Source of the DNA: Scatosoma sp045588185
GTDB taxonomy: Bacteria; Bacillota; Clostridia; Christensenellales; Borkfalkiaceae
Assembly (NCBI GenBank): GCA_045588185.1
Contig: JAZNDR010000051.1
Location: forward strand, 1-64,000
Reading direction: 5' to 3'
Length of the DNA: 64,000 nucleotides
Below are positions 32,239 to 39,847 of this stretch, piece after piece. Numbering within the stretch: position 1 is the first letter of the stretch; each line of letters starts with the position of its first letter. The notes below the pieces were generated by a model. That model ran no database searches, had not been told where the DNA came from, and worked only from the letters and a program-made list of their open reading frames with translations. Made by a program: the position numbers and the translations under genes.

Positions 32239-32943
32239 ATGAAAAAGCTGATTTGCTTCGATCTTGACGGAACTTTAACGCAACACCGTTCTAAATTAGA
32301 AGAAGAAAATAAAAATCTGTTAGACGAATTGGGCAAAAAATATAAATTGCTTATGGTGGGCGCAGGCAATGCGCCCCGTATTTATGCGCAAATGAACGAA
32401 TATCCGATTGATATTGTCGGGAATTACGGTATGCAAGAGGGTAAAATACTTAACGGAAAATTCACCATTGTCCGTGAAGACGTTACGAAGCCCGATAAAG
32501 AATTTTTCCTCAAAAATATCAAGTATTTACGCGAAAAATACGGATATACTGAATATAAAGGGGATACGGTTGAATTTCATTCCACGGGTATGGTAACCTT
32601 TCCTTTGCTTGGTACGAAAGCGGAAATAGCAGACAAGCTTGCGTTCGACCCTACCCGCGAAAAACGCAAGGTGCTGTATCCTGAGGTTTTGGAAATTTTT
32701 AAGGATTACACGGTATATATCGGAGGCTCTTCATCGTTTGATTTTTCAGGTAAAGAATATAATAAATATGACGCCATTATGAAGTATGCGCGGGAAAACG
32801 GATACAAAAAAGACGAGATATTATATGTCGGCGACGATTTCGGCGACGGCGGCGGGGATTCTCACGTGCGCCTTGGCGGACTTGATTATGTAGAGGTTAC
32901 CCATTATAAACGATTGAATGAGAAGCTTTCGTTTTTGCTTTAA
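32239..32943 (+). CDS. HAD-IIB phosphatase, phosphomannomutase-like
   Basis: 234 residues. Motif I FDLDGTLTQHRSKLEEEN, a Cof/PMM-type cap with YGMQEG, and motif IV VGDDFGDGGGDSHVRLGG. The sequence is close in style to eukaryotic-type phosphomannomutases (EPEE-like cap, VEFHSTGM). Either phosphatase or phosphosugar mutase activity is possible. It closes the cluster, 14 bases after glycerol-1-phosphate dehydrogenase, and may act on a sugar phosphate or alditol phosphate linked to it. Confidence 0.8.
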   Translation: MKKLICFDLDGTLTQHRSKLEEENKNLLDELGKKYKLLMVGAGNAPRIYAQMNEYPIDIVGNYGMQEGKILNGKFTIVREDVTKPDKEFFLKNIKYLREKYGYTEYKGDTVEFHSTGMVTFPLLGTKAEIADKLAFDPTREKRKVLYPEVLEIFKDYTVYIGGSSSFDFSGKEYNKYDAIMKYARENGYKKDEILYVGDDFGDGGGDSHVRLGGLDYVEVTHYKRLNEKLSFLL

Positions 32944-33003
32944 GAAAAAGTCGGCGTTTTTCTATAATTTAAGAAAAATCCTGTTTTATTTGCATAAAAA
33001 TAT

Positions 33004-33032
33004 TTGACAAATGCTTTTTTTTGTTATATAAT
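33004..33032 (+). promoter_or_regulatory. Consensus promoter of tRNA-Trp
   Basis: TTGACA (33004-33009), 17-base spacer, TATAAT (33027-33032), 12 bases before the tRNA. A full consensus sigma-A promoter. Confidence 0.92.
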
Positions 33033-33044
33033 AGCTACGTTGTT

Positions 33045-33119
33045 AGGGGAGTGGCTCAACGGTAGAGTAGCGGTCTCCAAAACCGTAGGTTGCGTGTTCG
33101 AATCGCGTCTCCCCTGCCA
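33045..33119 (+). tRNA. tRNA-Trp (CCA anticodon)
   Basis: Acceptor AGGGGAG / CTCCCCT, anticodon loop CTCCAAA with anticodon CCA, T arm with GTTCGAATC, discriminator G and encoded CCA (33117-33119). 75 nt. Confidence 0.95.
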
Positions 33120-33124
33120 AACGA

Positions 33125-33165
33125 AAGCGCCCCGAAGCCGATAGGCTTTCGGGGCGCTTGTTTTT
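33125..33165 (+). terminator. Terminator after tRNA-Trp
   Basis: AAGCGCCCCGAA pairs with TTCGGGGCGCTT (one bulge toward the loop) and is followed by GTTTTT. Confidence 0.92.
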
Positions 33166-33189
33166 AGAAATCCAAAAGGGGTAAAGAAG

Positions 33190-33651
33190 ATGAAAACGGT
33201 AACGCTGTATACCGACGGTGCGTGTTCGGGAAATCCCGGGATAGGGGGCTACGCGGGTATCCTTATCTACGGCGACGTCAAAAGAGAATATAGCGGTGCA
33301 GAGGCGCAAACCACTAACAACCGTATGGAAGTTATGGCTGTTATCGTAGGATTGAAACGCCTGAAATATCCCTGCAAGGTAGACGTTTATAGCGACTCGG
33401 CGTATACAGTAAACGCATTTTTAAACGGTTGGGTATACGGTTGGAAGAAGTCAGGGTGGAAAAAAGCGGACGGTAAACCCGTTTTAAACGTCGATCTTTG
33501 GGAAGAATTGTATGCGCTTACTCAAATACACGAAGTCGTATTTCATAAGGTGGCTGGGCATGCGGATAACGAATTGAATAATCGTTGCGACGAGCTCGCC
33601 CGCGGTGCGATTACGGAGCTTCGCAAAACGTTGCCGATAGAAACTGAATAA
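33190..33651 (+). CDS. rnhA: Ribonuclease HI
   Basis: 153 residues, bacterial RNase HI. The acidic catalytic set is in YTDGACSGNPG, NNRMEV, YSDSAY and CDELARGA, with the active-site histidine loop in HKVAGHADNELNN. The basic handle (GWKKSGWKKADGKPV) is present. It removes RNA from RNA-DNA hybrids during replication. AAAGGGG before ATG acts as the ribosome-binding site. Confidence 0.96.
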   Translation: MKTVTLYTDGACSGNPGIGGYAGILIYGDVKREYSGAEAQTTNNRMEVMAVIVGLKRLKYPCKVDVYSDSAYTVNAFLNGWVYGWKKSGWKKADGKPVLNVDLWEELYALTQIHEVVFHKVAGHADNELNNRCDELARGAITELRKTLPIETE

Positions 33652-33713
33652 TTTTCATTAAAAAATAGTATACTTTACTATTGATGATTAGGAGCGGAAT
33701 GGAGAAAAAGACA

Positions 33714-34595
33714 ATGAACAAAAAAACGCTGGGCTCCGTTTTGGCGTTGATTGCCCTTACGGCGGTTTTGATCGTCTTTGCCGTATTATGTTTGCATAAT
33801 ACGGTCTATTCTTTTATAAGAAAATACGCTACCCTTTTTTCTGTGTTGGCAAGCCTGCTTCTGTGCGGATTATGCTTGTTTTCCGTTTGGTTTGTGCTTA
33901 CCGAAAAACAAACGCTGTTCAAGACGGCAATCAGCGTTTATATATTTTTACTGTTTTGTCTTGTCCTTATATATATTTTACAGAAAACAGGTTTTTTTGT
34001 ACTTGTTCGCGACGAAAACGCATTCCGCGAATACCTTGCGACCAAAGGGGCGTGGATGCCCGTACTTTACGTTGTATTACAATATTTACAAGTTGTCATA
34101 CTGCCTATTCCAAGCGTAGTCAGTACTGTGGCGGGACTTGCGCTGTTCGGTCCGTTGAAAACGATTATATATAGTTTAATAGGCATTATACTCGGTTCGA
34201 TAACAGCATTTTTTATCGGTAGAAAACTTGGGTATAAAGCGGTTGCGTGGATGATAGGCAAAGAAGAACTAAATAAATGGCAAAAAAAATTAAGAGGAAA
34301 GGATAACCTCATTTTAACGGTTATGTTTCTTTTGCCGATGTTTCCCGATGACGTGCTTTGCTTTATTGCAGGACTTTCGTCTATGTCGGAAAAATACTTC
34401 TTGATTATGATTGTCGTTTCGCGTATCGTTTCCATTTCCACCACTTGCTATTCCATCGACCTTATCCCGTTTAACACTTGGTGGGGGCTTTTGATTTGGG
34501 GAATCCTTTTCGCCACAATTATTATCGCATTTGTTTTAATATATAAAAATTTGGATAAGATTCAAGAGCGATTCCAAAGAAAAAATAAAAAATAA
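33714..34595 (+). CDS. DedA/TVP38 (VTT domain) membrane protein
   Basis: 293 residues from ATG 33714 (GGAG 9 bases upstream); ATG 33699 with AGGAG 4 bases upstream is an alternative. About six membrane segments. The VTT/SNARE-associated core is at about 110-245, with LQVVILPIPSVVSTVAGLALFGPL, GSITAFFIGRKLG and FLLPMFPDDVLCFIAGLS. The DedA superfamily includes undecaprenyl-phosphate and phospholipid flippases; the specific lipid here is unknown. It stands alone, with a strong terminator after it. Confidence 0.85.
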   Translation: MNKKTLGSVLALIALTAVLIVFAVLCLHNTVYSFIRKYATLFSVLASLLLCGLCLFSVWFVLTEKQTLFKTAISVYIFLLFCLVLIYILQKTGFFVLVRDENAFREYLATKGAWMPVLYVVLQYLQVVILPIPSVVSTVAGLALFGPLKTIIYSLIGIILGSITAFFIGRKLGYKAVAWMIGKEELNKWQKKLRGKDNLILTVMFLLPMFPDDVLCFIAGLSSMSEKYFLIMIVVSRIVSISTTCYSIDLIPFNTWWGLLIWGILFATIIIAFVLIYKNLDKIQERFQRKNKK

Positions 34596-34653
34596 ATCCT
34601 ATAATTCGTTTGCTTTTGCGTCATACTGCATATAGCAAACGGATTTGTATTTT

Positions 34654-34704
34654 AATGACAATATGCGTCCGTTTAACTGAAAATGGGCATATTGTCATTT
34701 TTTA
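34654..34704 (+). terminator. Terminator after the DedA-family gene
   Basis: Perfect 13-bp stem AATGACAATATGC / GCATATTGTCATT with a 20-base loop, then TTTTT. A shorter hairpin CGTTTGCT / AGCAAACG lies just upstream. Confidence 0.85.
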
Positions 34705-34736
34705 TGGAAAATTGCAAAAAAACTTTTCTCATACGC

Positions 34737-34765
34737 TTGCTTTTTAAAAATCGTTGTAGTATAAT
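34737..34765 (+). promoter_or_regulatory. Promoter of the decarboxylase operon
   Basis: TTGCTT (34737-34742), 17-base spacer, TATAAT (34760-34765), about 75 bases ahead of the first gene of the operon. Confidence 0.75.
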
Positions 34766-34840
34766 GTTAATTAGTGGAGAGTTGGCAAAATTATGAAAAA
34801 ACACCATCTTTTTTAGCCAATTTTTCTTGGAGGATGCATT

Positions 34841-36208
34841 ATGGATAAAATTCAACTACTGCAAGAACGGAAATCGAAGCTTGCAGAAGCGGGAAAGGAA
34901 ATTCGTGCGGATATCAACGCGATTGCAGACGCGGAAAGCTTTGTCGAATTGTCTGCTTTCAGCTTTTCCAAAAACGAATTTTACGGCGATAACGCCGAAG
35001 GCGAAGGGGTAATTACCGGCTTTGCTACAATCGGCGGATATCCGTTCTATATCGTTGCGCAAAACTTCAAAGTTTTCGACGGCGGTATTTCTAAGGCAAA
35101 TTGTGATAAAATCGCAAAATGCTTGGACGTAGCGGAGAAAAACGGCACGCCTGTTGTGTATTTGCTCAACTCGCGTGGCGTACAAGTGGGTGAAGGCGTC
35201 ACCGTTTTAGAGGGACTTAGTAAATTGCTTTTAAAAGCGACGCAATTAAAGGGGATTGTTCCCCAATACGCCATTGTCAACGGCGAGGTATACGGCTCGG
35301 TTGCAATGCTCGCGGCGATTGCTGACTTTGCGTTCTTTATTGAGAAAAAGAGCGTTTTAGCAATCAACAGTCCTTTTGTTTTATCTGCAAAAGCAGGTAA
35401 AAATTTGCCCAAGGAAGAAGTTGGGTGTGCAAAAGCAATCGATAAATCGGGGATTCCCGCTATGGAAATCCCGTCGCTTTCCGTTGCAAAGGAAAAAGTC
35501 CTTGCTCTTCACGAGCTTCTCCACGTTGCCTATATCGACGCGGAACTCAATGCGGCTGTGCCCGTTCTCAATGAAAGTGTAACGGCGGAAACGCTTATGA
35601 GCATTTTTGAAAACCCCGTAGAGATTTGGGCTGGTTACGAGTCCGAAGTGAAAACTGTGCTCGGCAGAGTAGGGGGAATTTCCGTCGCAGCCGTTGTATT
35701 TGACGGTGGGAACGAAGGGGTAGAACTTAACGCGGCAAAGCTTGCTAAAATTAAGAATTTTACCGAACTTGCTTCCTCTTACGGCTTGCCGTTTATAACG
35801 TTTACCGACGTGAAAGGTATTTGCCCTTGCGCATGCGTAAATAACAGTAGAGTTATGAAAGAAGCGGCTGAATATTTAGAATTGCTCGATACGCTGGAAG
35901 TATGTAAAATCGCAGTTGTTTATAAAAAGGCAATCGGTTTAGGCTATTCGCTTTTTGCTTCAAAATCCGTTGGTTTTGATTATACTTGCGCATTTGCAAA
36001 CGCGCGTATTGCGCTTTTTGACAGCGTACAGGGCGCGGCAATCGAATTATCGAACGAAAAAGCGGATAAAGCGGCTTTGGCGGAAAGATATGCCGACGAA
36101 AACGCCGATCCTATCAATGCGGCAAAAGACGGCTACATCGACGCGATTATCGAACCGCAGTTTGTTAAACAGTATTTGATTACTTCCTTGCAAATGTTCG
36201 TAAGGTAA
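34841..36208 (+). CDS. Divergent carboxyltransferase subunit (MmdA/transcarboxylase 12S-like)
   Basis: 455 residues, shorter than the usual ~510. The two crotonase-like halves of the acyl-CoA carboxyltransferase fold are recognisable: N-half IGGYPFYIVAQNFKVFDGGI and GIVPQYAIVNGEVYGS; C-half VGGISVAAVVFDGG, ITFTDVKGICPC and YKKAIGLGYSLFASKSVGFD. The usual glycine pair of the oxyanion segment (SGGARIQEG) is here SRGVQVGEG, and the second segment lacks the usual GGAVYSPA. It heads an operon with biotin carrier, Na+-pump beta and gamma subunits and an OadA-type subunit. Acyl-CoA substrate unknown; activity may be altered. Confidence 0.78.
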   Translation: MDKIQLLQERKSKLAEAGKEIRADINAIADAESFVELSAFSFSKNEFYGDNAEGEGVITGFATIGGYPFYIVAQNFKVFDGGISKANCDKIAKCLDVAEKNGTPVVYLLNSRGVQVGEGVTVLEGLSKLLLKATQLKGIVPQYAIVNGEVYGSVAMLAAIADFAFFIEKKSVLAINSPFVLSAKAGKNLPKEEVGCAKAIDKSGIPAMEIPSLSVAKEKVLALHELLHVAYIDAELNAAVPVLNESVTAETLMSIFENPVEIWAGYESEVKTVLGRVGGISVAAVVFDGGNEGVELNAAKLAKIKNFTELASSYGLPFITFTDVKGICPCACVNNSRVMKEAAEYLELLDTLEVCKIAVVYKKAIGLGYSLFASKSVGFDYTCAFANARIALFDSVQGAAIELSNEKADKAALAERYADENADPINAAKDGYIDAIIEPQFVKQYLITSLQMFVR

Positions 36209-36219
36209 AGGAGGAAAAG

Positions 36220-36570
36220 ATGTTATTCAATTTATTGTCGCAAACGGAAGACCCGTTTCGTAAAGCGACCATAGGCGAGTCTGCGTTATATGCGTTGCTC
36301 GGTTTCCTCGTCGTATTTGTTGGAATTGCATTTTTGATTCTTGTTGTATGGTTAGTCGGAAAACTGATGACGAAATCAAATCCCGTTCCCAAAACGAAAG
36401 TAGAGGAAGTGCCGAAAACAGCAGAGAGTGTGGCGGAAAGCCTTGCCGTAGCGGACGGCGATGAAATCACGGACGAAACGATTGCCGTTATAACCGCCGC
36501 GCTTATGGCGTATTATCAACAAAACAATCCGAAGTGTGAATTTACAGTTAAGAGAATTAAGAGAATTTAA
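36220..36570 (+). CDS. Na+-translocating decarboxylase gamma subunit (OadG-like)
   Basis: 116 residues. One membrane helix (about 22-50, ALLGFLVVFVGIAFLILVVW) and a soluble polar tail, the layout of OadG/MmdD subunits that hold the alpha subunit to the membrane beta subunit. AAAGGAGG lies 6 bases before ATG. The C-terminal ITAALMAYYQQNNPKCEFTV segment resembles OadG_gamma tails. Family confidence is based on topology, length and operon. Confidence 0.8.
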   Translation: MLFNLLSQTEDPFRKATIGESALYALLGFLVVFVGIAFLILVVWLVGKLMTKSNPVPKTKVEEVPKTAESVAESLAVADGDEITDETIAVITAALMAYYQQNNPKCEFTVKRIKRI

Positions 36571-36582
36571 GGAGAAAATGTT

Positions 36583-36987
36583 ATGCGTAATTTTGTTATC
36601 ACTGTTAATGGAAAATCTTATCAAGTAGGTGTAGAAGAAGTCGGTGCGTCCGCACCCGTTGTTTCGGCAGTTGCCCCCGTTGCTGCTCCCGTAGCCGCAC
36701 CTGCGGCACCGGTTGCGCAAGCGGCGCCCGTAGCGGCTCCTGCTCCTACGCCCGTTGCAAAGCCCGTTTCCGCAAATGGCGAAAAAGTATTATCGCCGTT
36801 CCCTGGACTTATTAAAAACTTGCTTGTTGCGGAGGGCGCAACGGTGAAAAAGGACCAGCCTATTCTTGTGTTGGAAGCAATGAAAATGGATAACGATATC
36901 ACTTCGCCTTGCGACGGTGTCGTTTCTTTCCAAGTTGCAAAGGGCGCAAACGTAGAATCGGATGCGGTTTTGGCTGTAATCGGTTAA
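36583..36987 (+). CDS. Biotin carboxyl carrier protein of the decarboxylase
   Basis: 134 residues. An Ala/Pro-rich flexible linker (about 25-63) leads to a biotinyl domain (about 65-134) with the acceptor lysine in VLEAMKMDNDI. The domain carries CO2 between carboxyltransferase sites and the membrane decarboxylase. AAGGAG precedes ATG. The OadA-type subunit downstream lacks its own biotin domain, so this protein supplies it in trans. Confidence 0.93.
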   Translation: MRNFVITVNGKSYQVGVEEVGASAPVVSAVAPVAAPVAAPAAPVAQAAPVAAPAPTPVAKPVSANGEKVLSPFPGLIKNLLVAEGATVKKDQPILVLEAMKMDNDITSPCDGVVSFQVAKGANVESDAVLAVIG

Positions 36988-37004
36988 TAACGGGGTAGTT
37001 TATT

Positions 37005-38222
37005 ATGTTGAATGGTTTGCTCATAAATATCGGCGATATGTTCAAGAATTTATGGGGTTCTTTGGGGTTTAACAGCGGATCGCTTGCTGAAACTTGGCCG
37101 AACTACGTTATGCTTTTAATTTCGTTCGTGTTAATGTATTTGGCTATTGTAAAAAAATTCGAGCCGTTACTGTTACTGCCCATTGCGTTCGGTATGTTCT
37201 TGATCAATCTTCCCGGCGCCTACGAAGTCGTTTGGGGCACTTATCCCGATGGTTCACACGATTATAATTCGGTGCAAAACCCCGGGCTCTTATGGTATCT
37301 TTTCTACGGCGTACAAAACGTAATTTACCCGCCGTTGATTTTCCTTGGAATCGGTGCAATGACCGATTTTGGTCCGCTTATTTCCAATCCCAAGAGTATG
37401 CTTATTGGCGCGGCTGCGCAGTTGGGCGTATTCCTGACGTTGATTGCCGCAACGGCTATCGGTTTCAACCTCGCGGCGGCAGCTTCAATTGCGATTATCG
37501 GCGGTGCAGACGGGCCTACGGCTATCTACGTAACACAAAAGCTTGCAGAGTTTGCACAATTTAATGGAAAAAGCACCGATTTGCTTTCGGCGATTGCGGT
37601 TGCGGCGTACTCGTATATGGCGCTCATTCCTATTATTCAAAAGCCGCTTATGCGTTTAATTGTTCCTAAAAAAGAACGCACGATAAAAATGAAACCGCTT
37701 CGTACGGTAAGTAAGGTGGAGAAAATTATTTTCCCGATTGTCGTAACGCTTGTTGTGGGGATTTTACTTCCCGACGCTGTACCGCTTCTCGGTATGTTAA
37801 TGCTTGGTAATCTTTTGAAAGAATCGGGTGTATGTGATAGACTTTCTTCGCAGGCACAAAACGGCTTAATGAACACCATTACGATTTTCCTTGGTGTTTC
37901 CGTTGGCTGTAAGGCGTACGGTGCAACTTTCCTTGCGCCTCAAACGCTCGGTATTATTGCACTTGGTCTTGTTGCGTTCAGTTGTGGTACAATCGGTGGA
38001 CTTTTGATGGGCAGACTTATGTGCAAGCTTTCCAAGGGCAAAATTAACCCGTTAATCGGTAGTGCGGGTGTTTCCGCCGTACCGATGGCGGCGAGAATTT
38101 CCGAGGACGTCGGGAGGGAATCTGACCCGAGTAACCATTTGCTCATGCACGCAATGGGTCCGAATGTGGCAGGCGTTATCGGCTCTGCGATTGCAGCAGG
38201 ATTCCTGCTTGCTATTATTTAA
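37005..38222 (+). CDS. oadB: Na+-translocating decarboxylase beta subunit
   Basis: 405 residues, about 11 membrane segments. It contains the conserved IGGADGPTAIYV motif with the Asp essential for Na+ and proton transfer, and the C-terminal SAGVSAVPMAARISEDVG with NHLLMHAMGPNVAGVIGSA. It decarboxylates carboxybiotin and exports Na+. OadB, MmdB and GcdB share this sequence; the oadB symbol follows the OadA-type gene next to it. Confidence 0.92.
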   Translation: MLNGLLINIGDMFKNLWGSLGFNSGSLAETWPNYVMLLISFVLMYLAIVKKFEPLLLLPIAFGMFLINLPGAYEVVWGTYPDGSHDYNSVQNPGLLWYLFYGVQNVIYPPLIFLGIGAMTDFGPLISNPKSMLIGAAAQLGVFLTLIAATAIGFNLAAAASIAIIGGADGPTAIYVTQKLAEFAQFNGKSTDLLSAIAVAAYSYMALIPIIQKPLMRLIVPKKERTIKMKPLRTVSKVEKIIFPIVVTLVVGILLPDAVPLLGMLMLGNLLKESGVCDRLSSQAQNGLMNTITIFLGVSVGCKAYGATFLAPQTLGIIALGLVAFSCGTIGGLLMGRLMCKLSKGKINPLIGSAGVSAVPMAARISEDVGRESDPSNHLLMHAMGPNVAGVIGSAIAAGFLLAII

Positions 38223-38239
38223 CAATGAGGTAAAAAACA

Positions 38240-39673
38240 ATGGAATTGAATTTCGAAAAAAGAAAAGTAATGCTTACTGAAACGATTTTGCGTGACGCGC
38301 ATCAATCGCAGGCAGCGACGAGAATGCGTATTGACGAAATGTTGCCCGTGCTTGAACAGTTGGACGAAATCGGATATTACTCAATCGAAGCATGGGGCGG
38401 AGCTACTTTCGATAGTTGTTTGCGCTTTTTGAACGAGGACCCTTGGGAGCGTTTGCGCACCTTAAAGGCGCACTTAAAAACGCCCATTCAGATGCTTTTA
38501 AGAGGGCAAAACCTGCTTGGCTACCGTCATTATGCAGACGACGTTGTGGAACAATTTGTTGCAAAATCCATTGAAAACGGCGTAGGGGTTATTCGTGTAT
38601 TCGACGCACTGAACGACCCGAGAAACCTTGAAGTTTCTATGAAAGCAATTAAAAAATACGGCGGCGTTTGCGAAGCAACGATTTGTTATACAAGTGCAAT
38701 CGTAGACGGCAAAGAAGTATTTACAAACGAATATTTCATTAATTTAGCGAAACAGTTAGAAGAACGCGGTGCGGATAATATCTGCTTGAAAGATATGGCG
38801 AACCTGCTTCTTCCATTGAAAGCATACGAGCTTGTAAAAGCTTTGAAAGCGGCTTTAAAACCTACGACAAAATTACATTTACACACGCACAATACGACGG
38901 GTACGGGCGATATGGTATACCTGATGGCTATCCTTGCAGGCGTGGATATTGTAGATACGGCACTTTCGCCTCTTGGAAACGGTACCTCACAACCCGCAAC
39001 AGAGCCCCTTGTCGCAACACTTAAAGATACGCCGTACGATACGGGAATTGATATCAATAAATTGTTGCCTATCATCAAGCATTTTAAAACTGTTGAGAAG
39101 CGCTTGAAGGACGATAAGATTCTTAACGAGAAATCCAAAGGCATCGACGTAAATACGCTTTTGTATCAAGTTCCTGGCGGTATGCTTTCCAACCTTATCA
39201 ATCAGCTTGAAAAAGCAGGTAAAATCGACAAGCTTACCGAATGTCTTGCAGAAGTTCCCAACGTAAGAAAGGATTGCGGTTATCCGCCTTTGGTTACGCC
39301 GTCCTCGCAAATTGTTGGTACACAGGCGGTTCTTAACGTAGTTATGGGCGAGCGTTATAAAATGGTAACGAAAGAAACCAAAGACCTGTTTGCGGGTAAA
39401 TACGGCACGCTTCCGATGCCACTGAACGAGGAGGTCGCCCCGAAGGTATTGAACGGTATTGAAAGAATTACTTGCCGTCCTGCTGACCTGCTTGCGCCTG
39501 AATATGAAGAAATCAAGAAAAAGGTAATAGAGCTCGGCTATTATGAAAAGGAAGAAGACGTACTTTCGTACGCCGTATTTGAACAGGTAGCTGAAAACTT
39601 CTTCAAATGGAGAGAAGCCCAGAAAAAGGGAATTGATAGAGATCTTGCAAAGAACGGCGTATATCCCGTTTGA
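38240..39673 (+). CDS. oadA: Oxaloacetate decarboxylase alpha/pyruvate carboxylase B-type carboxyltransferase, no biotin domain
   Basis: 477 residues. The TIM-barrel carboxyltransferase domain has the metal-ligand Asp in TILRDAHQSQ, EAWGGATFDSCLRFL, the carbamylated Lys in ICLKDMANLL and the His pair in LHLHTHNTTGTG; a conserved PYC_OADA domain follows (about 295-477). It ends before any biotinyl domain, like the transcarboxylase 5S subunit; the separate carrier at 36583 replaces it. It transfers the carboxyl group between oxaloacetate/pyruvate and biotin. Confidence 0.92.
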   Translation: MELNFEKRKVMLTETILRDAHQSQAATRMRIDEMLPVLEQLDEIGYYSIEAWGGATFDSCLRFLNEDPWERLRTLKAHLKTPIQMLLRGQNLLGYRHYADDVVEQFVAKSIENGVGVIRVFDALNDPRNLEVSMKAIKKYGGVCEATICYTSAIVDGKEVFTNEYFINLAKQLEERGADNICLKDMANLLLPLKAYELVKALKAALKPTTKLHLHTHNTTGTGDMVYLMAILAGVDIVDTALSPLGNGTSQPATEPLVATLKDTPYDTGIDINKLLPIIKHFKTVEKRLKDDKILNEKSKGIDVNTLLYQVPGGMLSNLINQLEKAGKIDKLTECLAEVPNVRKDCGYPPLVTPSSQIVGTQAVLNVVMGERYKMVTKETKDLFAGKYGTLPMPLNEEVAPKVLNGIERITCRPADLLAPEYEEIKKKVIELGYYEKEEDVLSYAVFEQVAENFFKWREAQKKGIDRDLAKNGVYPV

Positions 39674-39714
39674 TTATTACAAAAGATTACTTGTGAAACA
39701 TTTAATGTGAAACA

Positions 39715-39764
39715 CGCAACCGATTTTTTGATCGGTTGCGTCGCTTTATAAATTTCATAAAGCG
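39715..39764 (+). terminator. Double hairpin terminator of the decarboxylase operon
   Basis: CGCAACCGAT / ATCGGTTGCG around TTTTTG, then a second stem CGCTTTAT / ATAAAGCG (39742-39764). The octamer TGTGAAAC occurs twice before and twice after the pair. Confidence 0.75.
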
Positions 39765-39805
39765 TTTGTGAAACTATTTTTGTGAAACTTTTTTAATTTG
39801 GTGTT

Positions 39806-39834
39806 TTAACGACCAAGTGGTCGTGTCATAAAAT
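39806..39834 (+). promoter_or_regulatory. Probable promoter with palindromic operator
   Basis: A weak -35 TTAACG (39806-39811) and TAAAAT (39829-39834) are 17 bases apart. The palindrome ACGACCA-AG-TGGTCGT (39809-39824) fills the spacer, the place where a dimeric repressor blocks RNA polymerase. Confidence 0.5.
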
Positions 39835-39847
39835 AGGGGATTTTTTA

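Noticed and set aside
34793..34816. Seven-codon leader peptide (MKKHHLF) before the decarboxylase operon
   Set aside because: It has GTGGAGAG upstream and lies in the leader, but there is no attenuator hairpin pair to support translation-coupled control; too short to claim.
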